A stretch of DNA of 21,338 nt from Lachnospiraceae bacterium UBA3863 (GTDB lineage Bacteria > Bacillota > Clostridia > Lachnospirales > Lachnospiraceae): the NCBI GenBank assembly GCA_002392385.1, contig DGGX01000252.1, positions 1 to 21,338 of the forward strand, in the 5' to 3' direction. The notes beneath the pieces were generated by a model, which had not been told where the DNA came from, did not search any database, and saw only the letters and a program-made list of their open reading frames with translations. The position numbers were made by a program, and so were the translations under genes. Below, in pieces: positions 1 to 5,200 of this stretch. How positions within the stretch are numbered: position 1 is the first letter of the stretch; the number at the start of each line of letters is the position of its first letter.

Positions 1-1
1 A

Positions 2-163
2 GGTCATTACATATTGTCTAAATGTAGCGGGAATCGCGGCGAAATGCAACGTGCGGCTATCGTTGATAAGCGCCTTCTGCTAGAATATACTACAGACAGA
101 CGCCAGTCGTCTGAAGCGGTCGCCTGGGAATCGGATGACCACAAAGTATTCATCAGCAAGTGA
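2..163 (+). CDS. possible 3' end of an upstream gene (partial)
   Basis: A frame is open from the window's left edge to a TGA at 161-163 and would give the last 53 residues of a protein ending in ...DDHKVFISK. The stop falls inside the arm of a hairpin at 157-187, as at a gene end with a terminator. I do not recognise the fragment; it is charged and has no membrane segment. Fifty-three open codons can occur by chance, and the base composition is less GC-rich than the neighbours. The alternative is a noncoding leader, because an extended -10-like TGCTAGAAT lies at 79-87 inside this frame. Confidence 0.4.
   Translation, partial: GHYILSKCSGNRGEMQRAAIVDKRLLLEYTTDRRQSSEAVAWESDDHKVFISK
97..113 (+). 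other. short hairpin
   Basis: CAGACG and CGTCTG form a 6 bp stem around a 5 nt loop. It lies just downstream of a TGCTAGAAT sequence that resembles an extended -10 element. It is one of three successive hairpins before the first complete gene, and its function is unknown. Confidence 0.3.
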
Positions 164-187
164 TCGCAGTTTTCGGGCGGTCACTTG
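157..187 (+). terminator. hairpin at the end of the upstream frame, possible terminator
   Basis: CAAGTGATCGC (157-167) pairs with GCGGTCACTTG (177-187) as an 11 bp stem with one U-G pair and a 9 nt loop. The stem overlaps the TGA at 161-163. The 3' side (TATTCGCATTT) is only moderately T-rich, so termination is plausible but weakly supported. Confidence 0.4.
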
Positions 188-203
188 TATTCGCATTTCC
201 AGA

Positions 204-225
204 GGAAGCAGGCGGGCCTGCTTCC
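204..225 (+). other. GC-rich hairpin in the leader of the membrane-protein gene
   Basis: GGAAGCAGG and CCTGCTTCC form a perfect 9 bp stem with a CGGG loop. No T-run follows, so it is a poor intrinsic terminator. It could be a structural element of the 5' leader or a spacer between transcription units. Confidence 0.35.
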
Positions 226-231
226 GGGTAT

Positions 232-289
232 CAAGGTAAGAGCAGAAAGACTTTAAGCATCGAGGTATGAGCAGAAAGATTTTAAAATG
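232..289 (+). repeat. 29 bp near-direct duplication covering RBS and start codon region
   Basis: The sequence around the start at 267 (GAGGTATGAGCAGAAAGATT) has a near copy 29 bp upstream (AAGGTAAGAGCAGAAAGACT). The upstream copy carries TAAGAGC where the gene has TATGAGC, so it lacks a start codon. The two copies lie in tandem with few differences. Confidence 0.7.
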
Positions 290-992
290 GCTGATCGTGG
301 GGACGGTGGCCTATGCCGTCATCTGCATGCTGCATTGGCCCATCGGTTTTACCATGTTCACGCAGCTGTCCAACCTGTTTGTGGCCGTCGTGGCCGTCCT
401 GCAGCTGGCGGCGGAGGGCGCGACGGACGGGCAGAGAGCATCCTGTGAGAGTCAGGCCGGGAAGGACAGCCAGGGCACGGCTGCGAAGGACGGGCGAGGG
501 CTCTCGGAAGGGTACCTGAGGACCCTGCATTATCTGAAGTTCTCGGCGGTGGTCTCTATTACGGTGACGATGGTGGTCTACGCGGCGGTGATCGCGCCGC
601 TGTCCTCGAGAGGGATCGTGGGCGCCTATCTGCAGGATCACGGGGCCAGTCTGTGCATGCATCTGCTGGTGCCGCTGCTGACGCTGGCGGATTTCTACCT
701 GCACGATGTGAGGCAGCCCTATGAGAGAATATGTCTGCTCTGGAGTCTGCTGCCGCCCTTTCTGTGGCTGCTGATGATCGGATTTCTGGGGGCCTGCGGC
801 CTGCGATGGCACGGCGGCATGGCGGCACCCTATCCTTTTCTCAACTATCTGGCTCCGGCCGGGTGGCTGGGCTGGGCGCCGGAAACGCTGGACCGGACGA
901 CGCTGGGCGTCGGCGTGGTCTACATGATCCTGGCCATGATGGTCCTGTTCTGCGGGATCGCGGGGGCTCACTATCGATGGGCCGGAAAATAG
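267..992 (+). CDS. Pr6Pr-family integral membrane protein
   Basis: The 241-residue protein has about six hydrophobic segments, near residues 8-28, 32-50, 92-112, 128-144, 156-176 and 212-234. The early FTMFTQLSNLF motif (28-38), the HLLVPLLTLADF segment (132-143) and the AAPYPFLNY motif (186-194) match the Pr6Pr family of bacterial membrane proteins (FAR-17a/AIG1-like), whose biochemical role is not established. Residues 51-82 form a charged low-complexity loop. ATG 267 is the first possible start after an in-frame TAA at 237. The GAGG lies almost against the ATG, so initiation may be weak or may depend on the leader. The GH105 gene follows after 41 bp, probably in the same transcript. The family call is fairly secure; the function is unknown. 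Confidence 0.75.
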   Translation: MSRKILKWLIVGTVAYAVICMLHWPIGFTMFTQLSNLFVAVVAVLQLAAEGATDGQRASCESQAGKDSQGTAAKDGRGLSEGYLRTLHYLKFSAVVSITVTMVVYAAVIAPLSSRGIVGAYLQDHGASLCMHLLVPLLTLADFYLHDVRQPYERICLLWSLLPPFLWLLMIGFLGACGLRWHGGMAAPYPFLNYLAPAGWLGWAPETLDRTTLGVGVVYMILAMMVLFCGIAGAHYRWAGK

Positions 993-1033
993 TAAAAGAG
1001 CGAAAACAGATCCACAGACAGAGGAGGGAGAAC

Positions 1034-2167
1034 ATGAGACAGCAGGTCTTTGACAGGAACTGGGCCGTCTGGATGGCGGACACAGTGATGGAGCGGTTCC
1101 CGGTGATGCGGAACAAGTGGTCCTACGACCAGAGTGTGGCCAGCAAGGGGCTGGAGATGGTCTTCGAAGTGACCGGAGACGAGCAGTACGCAGACTATAT
1201 CAAGAGGAATATGGACAGGTTCGTGGAGGAGGACGGATCGATTCCACTCTATAACCGGGAGGAGTTCAACCTGGACCATATCAGCAACGGCAAGATCCTG
1301 CTCTTCCTCTGGCGGATGACGGGAGAGGACAAGTACAAGAAGGCGGCAGCCCTGGTGCGGAGTCAGCTGGACAGACATCCGCGGACTTCGGAGGGAGGCT
1401 TCTGGCACAAGCAGGTCTACCGTCACCAGATGTGGCTGGACGGTCTCTACATGGGGCAGCCCTTCTATGCTGAGTACACCAGGCTGTTCGGGGAGACGGG
1501 CGCCGCGCGGGACGCGGCCTGGGACGATATCGTCCGCCAGTTCCGTCTGATCGACACCCACCTGAAGGACCCGGTGACCCATCTCCTCTATCACGGCTGG
1601 GACGAGAGCCGGACCCAGCCCTGGGCGGACCCGGAGACGGGCCGGTCGGCGCATTTCTGGGGGCGGGCCATGGGCTGGTACTCCTGCGCCCTGGTGGACA
1701 CCCTGGATCATCTGGAGAGGCCGGTCGACAGGGAGATCCTGATCGGAATGGTGCAGGATCTGGCCGCGGCGGTGGTCAGTGTCCAGTCCCAGCGGACGGG
1801 CGTCTGGTACCAGGTCCTGGACAGGGAGGACAGCTTCGGCAACTATCCCGAGGCCTCCTGCTCCTGCATGTTCACCTATTTTCTCCTCAAGGCGGTGAGA
1901 AAAGGCTATATCGACCCCTCTTACCGGGCGGCGGGGCAGAAGGCCTTCCGCAGCATCGTCAGGGAGTTCATCGAGGTGGGACCGGACAGCCTTCTGAACC
2001 TGCACGGCACGGTCTACGTGTCCGGCCTGGGCGGTGATACGGTGCGGGACGGCTCCTATGAGTACTATGTCAGTGAGCCGCGCCAGCTCAACCATATGCA
2101 CGGACTCGGCGCCTTCATGATGGCGGCGGCGGAGATGGAGAGGCTGAAGGAGGCACCGCGGGGCTGA
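1034..2167 (+). CDS. GH105 unsaturated rhamnogalacturonyl hydrolase
   Basis: The 377-residue protein has no signal peptide, as expected for a cytoplasmic (alpha/alpha)6-barrel enzyme of the YteR/YesR type. These enzymes hydrolyse the unsaturated galacturonyl residue from oligosaccharides made by rhamnogalacturonan lyases. Family motifs visible are QMWLDGLYMGQPF (132-144), in which D136 matches the catalytic Asp of YteR; YHGWDESRTQPWAD (186-199); FWGRAMGWY (208-216); GVWYQVLD (256-263); and EASCSCMF (273-280). The length is normal for the family. The frame is open further upstream, but ATG 1034 sits 7 nt after a strong GAGGAGGGA, and the upstream part overlaps the membrane-protein gene. No lyase or transporter for the pathway lies in the window. 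The precise substrate is inferred from the family. Confidence 0.9.
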   Translation: MRQQVFDRNWAVWMADTVMERFPVMRNKWSYDQSVASKGLEMVFEVTGDEQYADYIKRNMDRFVEEDGSIPLYNREEFNLDHISNGKILLFLWRMTGEDKYKKAAALVRSQLDRHPRTSEGGFWHKQVYRHQMWLDGLYMGQPFYAEYTRLFGETGAARDAAWDDIVRQFRLIDTHLKDPVTHLLYHGWDESRTQPWADPETGRSAHFWGRAMGWYSCALVDTLDHLERPVDREILIGMVQDLAAAVVSVQSQRTGVWYQVLDREDSFGNYPEASCSCMFTYFLLKAVRKGYIDPSYRAAGQKAFRSIVREFIEVGPDSLLNLHGTVYVSGLGGDTVRDGSYEYYVSEPRQLNHMHGLGAFMMAAAEMERLKEAPRG

Positions 2168-2189
2168 AAAAGGCCGGCGGCGGGCTGCC

Positions 2190-4355
2190 TCACTCCTCCA
2201 GGATCCGCAGGACCTCTTCGATATGGGGATCCCGGAGACCGGCGTCCTGCTGGGCCCGCAGGTCCAGGCGGATGGTCTCTTTCTGTCCGTCGCCCAGAGA
2301 GGCCAGCAGACGGAAGAGGCGGTCGCACTCCTCATAGCGGCCGCTGTAGAGGCAGGCATAGGCCAGATTCAGGTTGGCAAGGACATTGTCCGGCTGCAGG
2401 CTGCAGGCAGTGACGGCCTCGTCATAGGCGGCGTCGGCGTCCCGATCGTGGATCAGGGCGGCATAGGACCGCCACGCGTGGTACTGGGAGCGGTCATAGT
2501 CGCTCAGCTGCGCATAGATCTTTTCATACAGGGCAAGACCGCGGGCGAACAGCTCTCCGGAGCGTTCGAGGTCCCCGGCTTTAAAGGCATTCTCACCGGT
2601 GTTCAGAAGACTGACCGCACAGACGGCGGCGTCGGAAGGGGCACCGGTTCTCTCATATATGGCAGAATAGTGGTCGGAGGCCTCTTCATAGAGAGGGGCC
2701 GCCTCGTCGTAGAGGCCCCGGATATTGAAGCAGAGTCCGCGGTTGTTGCACAGGTCGGCCAGGATCCGCTGATAAGCGAGATTCTCCCCGTCCGCGGCCA
2801 GCCGGCGGGCGTAGACGATGGCCTGGGCGTAATAGGTGTCTGCCTCCTCCGGCAGTCCCTGGTCAGTCAGACAGGCAGCCAGGACAGAGGCGGCGTTGAG
2901 GTAGGCGCCCCGGTTCTGCAGGGAATCGGTGTCCTCAAGGAGCAGGCCGTAGAGGCGGAAGGCGTCCTCCAGGAGGGTCTGAGCCTGCCCGTAGCGGCCT
3001 GACCGGTAGAGCAGGATGCCGTAATCCAGAGAGGCCAGGGCGGAGGTCTCCCTGTCTGCGACATCTGTGCTGTCCCTGCTGCCAGGGAGGGACAGACAGG
3101 CGGAGAAAGCCTGCTCAGCCGCGGCCGTATCTCCGGCATCGACGGCATTGGCCCCGGTATTGCACCAGATCCTGGACAGGAGGGAGACGGGATCCTCCCC
3201 GGCCGTGCCCGGGGCGACGGCAGCAGCCTGGCCGGCAGCTTCCGTCAGCGGCTCCAGGAGGCCGATCGCCTCCCGGTAGGCCCCGTCCGCCTCCTCGTAG
3301 CGGCCGGCCCGGTGGAGAATACTGCCCCGGTTATTACAGGCGGAGGCACAGGAGAGAAGGCCCTCAGTACCGCCGCTCTCTGCCAGCCGGCGGAAGATCT
3401 CCAGGGCGGCGTCCTCGGACAGGAGGGCCTCCTCGTACATGCCCAGGACGCTGCGGGCGTTGGCCAGCTTTTCATAGTTGACGGCTGTCTCATACTCGGC
3501 GGCGGTCCGGTCCGGGGACAGCTTCAGGATGGCGTTCAGGTCCTCGGTATTCTGTTCCAGCAGGTCCGCTATGCGGGAGTAGGCGCCGGGGACATTGGTC
3601 AGGTGGTCCGGCAGGTCATAGGTGAGCTCCCGCAGGATCCTGAGAGAGGCCTCCGCGTGGAGGGCCGCGCTGTCCCGGTACCGGCGGGCCAGCTGCAGGA
3701 GACCGAAGGAAATGCCGGTGATCAGCGCCAGAACTGTCAGGGCGGCGGCCGTTGCCCGTGTCCGGAGGCGGCTGCGGCGGAATTCATGCTCACGGACCAG
3801 CACAGCCTCTTCGCAGCCCGCGACGTCCGCGATCACCCGCAGGATCTCTGTCCGGGCCTTGTTCATCATTCTGCGGATAAGGGCGCCGTTATAAGCCTGT
3901 GAGACAGGCCCCGGTCCTCCGGAAGCGCCGTCTTCACAGCGGATGTCCATGATCCTTTCCTCAATGTCGGGGACCATCTTGAGTGACGGGGGAAAAGAGG
4001 ACGCCGGGTCGCCGTTGATCAGAAGGGGGTAGATGTGGGAAGCGCGTCCGCGCTCGATGAAGACGGCCACCTCCCTGTCCACCCAGGCCGAGGAGGGCGT
4101 GTCCGTCGAGCAGACCACCACGAGGCAGTCAGCGCTGTGAAGGGCCTGGTCGATGGTCTCCGTCAGTTCCCGGCTGACCTGCAGCTCCTCCGTGTCCCGG
4201 AAGGCACGCCGGATCTGCCGGCAGCCCGCCTCGCGCAGTGTCTGCGGCAGCCGGTAGCTCTCGACCAGATTGAATAGCTTCTGTGTGATCTGTGTGTCCA
4301 GAGGCCGGTGACGGTAGCTGAAGAACAGATCATATTCGAAATCACTGCTCTGCAT
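2190..4355 (-). CDS. TIR-transmembrane-TPR protein
   Basis: The 721-residue protein starts with a TIR domain (about 5-175). It has FFSYRHR (11-17), AFRDTEELQVSREL (51-64), LVVVCSTDTPSSAWVDREV (78-96) and IYPLLING (108-115). E95, in the WVxxE context, matches the glutamate needed for NAD hydrolysis in SARM1-type and bacterial TIR enzymes. A positively charged stretch (192-200) precedes one membrane helix (about 201-221), so the TIR domain should be cytosolic and the remainder outside. A short stalk (245-278) is followed by roughly nine TPR-like helical pairs up to 719, with signatures such as GRYEEADGAYREAI (351-364) and GRYEECDRLFRLL (672-684). ATG 4355 follows the stop of the previous gene by 1 nt (TGAGATG), which suggests translational coupling. 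The role is unproven; candidates are a surface receptor, stress sensing or defence. Confidence 0.85.
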   Translation of the reverse strand: MQSSDFEYDLFFSYRHRPLDTQITQKLFNLVESYRLPQTLREAGCRQIRRAFRDTEELQVSRELTETIDQALHSADCLVVVCSTDTPSSAWVDREVAVFIERGRASHIYPLLINGDPASSFPPSLKMVPDIEERIMDIRCEDGASGGPGPVSQAYNGALIRRMMNKARTEILRVIADVAGCEEAVLVREHEFRRSRLRTRATAAALTVLALITGISFGLLQLARRYRDSAALHAEASLRILRELTYDLPDHLTNVPGAYSRIADLLEQNTEDLNAILKLSPDRTAAEYETAVNYEKLANARSVLGMYEEALLSEDAALEIFRRLAESGGTEGLLSCASACNNRGSILHRAGRYEEADGAYREAIGLLEPLTEAAGQAAAVAPGTAGEDPVSLLSRIWCNTGANAVDAGDTAAAEQAFSACLSLPGSRDSTDVADRETSALASLDYGILLYRSGRYGQAQTLLEDAFRLYGLLLEDTDSLQNRGAYLNAASVLAACLTDQGLPEEADTYYAQAIVYARRLAADGENLAYQRILADLCNNRGLCFNIRGLYDEAAPLYEEASDHYSAIYERTGAPSDAAVCAVSLLNTGENAFKAGDLERSGELFARGLALYEKIYAQLSDYDRSQYHAWRSYAALIHDRDADAAYDEAVTACSLQPDNVLANLNLAYACLYSGRYEECDRLFRLLASLGDGQKETIRLDLRAQQDAGLRDPHIEEVLRILEE

Positions 4356-4356
4356 C

Positions 4357-5196
4357 TCATTCACCGCTTTCTTCCCCGGACGTGTCCAGCAGGTCATCCA
4401 GGCCCAGCTCTGCCAGCGATGACCTGGCGGCGCTGACGGCCTCCTCTATGTAGGCCAGGGCCTGGTCTTCCCCGGCAAAACGTTCCGGCAGCTCGTACAT
4501 GGTCCTCTCCGCCACACGCACCGCCTGCGCAGTCTGCTGCCGGGCTATGCTGCCTTCTCTGGCGGCGATCAGGCCCAGACGGGTGAAAAGGCCCGCAGCC
4601 GTCAGGCATACGGCTGCCGCGGCCGCCACTGTCAGCAGGGCCCTGCGCCGGGCCCTTGTCTGGTGCCGCTGTTCCAGCGCGTCCGGATGCAGGCCCAGGA
4701 CCGAGGCGACGATGCGGGTCGTCTCGTAACGGAGGAGCCTGCGCCTTCTCCCCGGGGTGTCCGCGCGGAGATCGGCGGCCACCGGTTCGATCTGCTCGAC
4801 GCGCTCGATCACGGTCATATCGGGGAGGATCTGCCGGACCAGCCTCTGTTCGATGAAGCCCTCCGGCATCACCTCTCCGGGCTCGCCCGACAGCAAAACG
4901 GCGATGATATGGTCACCGCCGTGCAAGGTGCGAAAATATGTCAGCTTCTCTGAGACAGGGCCGCTGGAGCGGGAGAGAGGAGAGCACAGGACCAGAAGCC
5001 AGCGGCTGCCGGCCAGGACGCCGCGGCTCTGCTCATTCAGAGATTCCCGGTCAGTTTCAATGACGATGCGGCGGTAGTCCGGAAGCTCGTTCTGCTTCAG
5101 ACCGCCGGGGAGCCTGTAGGACGCCAGACTCCCTTCAAGCGTCCGCGCCTCCCCGCTGTCTCCGGAAGCGCAGAGAATGCAGATATCCGTCCCCAT
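4357..5196 (-). CDS. membrane protein with degenerate TIR-like domain
   Basis: The 279-residue protein is a short paralogue of the TIR-TPR protein encoded just downstream. Shared marks are SYRLP (26-30), the RIVIETDRESLNEQSRGVL stretch (43-61), which parallels RRAFRDTEELQVSREL, the hydrophobic strand WLLVLCSP (66-73), an Arg-rich juxtamembrane segment (181-186) and one membrane helix (about 187-206). A stalk (232-265, TMYELPERF...) matches the partner's TYDLPDHL stalk. It ends where the partner's TPR region begins. Opposite the catalytic-type WVDRE of the partner it has PVSEK, so Trp is lost and Glu is displaced by one. An NADase-dead or regulatory TIR-like domain is therefore likely. ATG 5196 follows GGAGGAGGAATAA, which lies in the last codons of the upstream gene. 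Confidence 0.75.
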   Translation of the reverse strand: MGTDICILCASGDSGEARTLEGSLASYRLPGGLKQNELPDYRRIVIETDRESLNEQSRGVLAGSRWLLVLCSPLSRSSGPVSEKLTYFRTLHGGDHIIAVLLSGEPGEVMPEGFIEQRLVRQILPDMTVIERVEQIEPVAADLRADTPGRRRRLLRYETTRIVASVLGLHPDALEQRHQTRARRRALLTVAAAAAVCLTAAGLFTRLGLIAAREGSIARQQTAQAVRVAERTMYELPERFAGEDQALAYIEEAVSAARSSLAELGLDDLLDTSGEESGE

Positions 5197-5200
5197 ACCT

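Noticed and set aside
731..1033. N-terminal extension of the GH105 protein
   Set aside because: The frame is open, but it runs through the membrane-protein gene in another frame, while ATG 1034 has a strong RBS and gives the normal family length.
971..2359. A 462-codon minus-strand open frame opposite the GH105 gene
   Set aside because: It overlaps both the GH105 gene and the end of the TIR-TPR gene and has no recognisable domain.
2190..5196. Thoeris defence system
   Set aside because: No SIR2- or macro-domain effector gene is present, and both TIR proteins are membrane proteins, unlike soluble ThsB.
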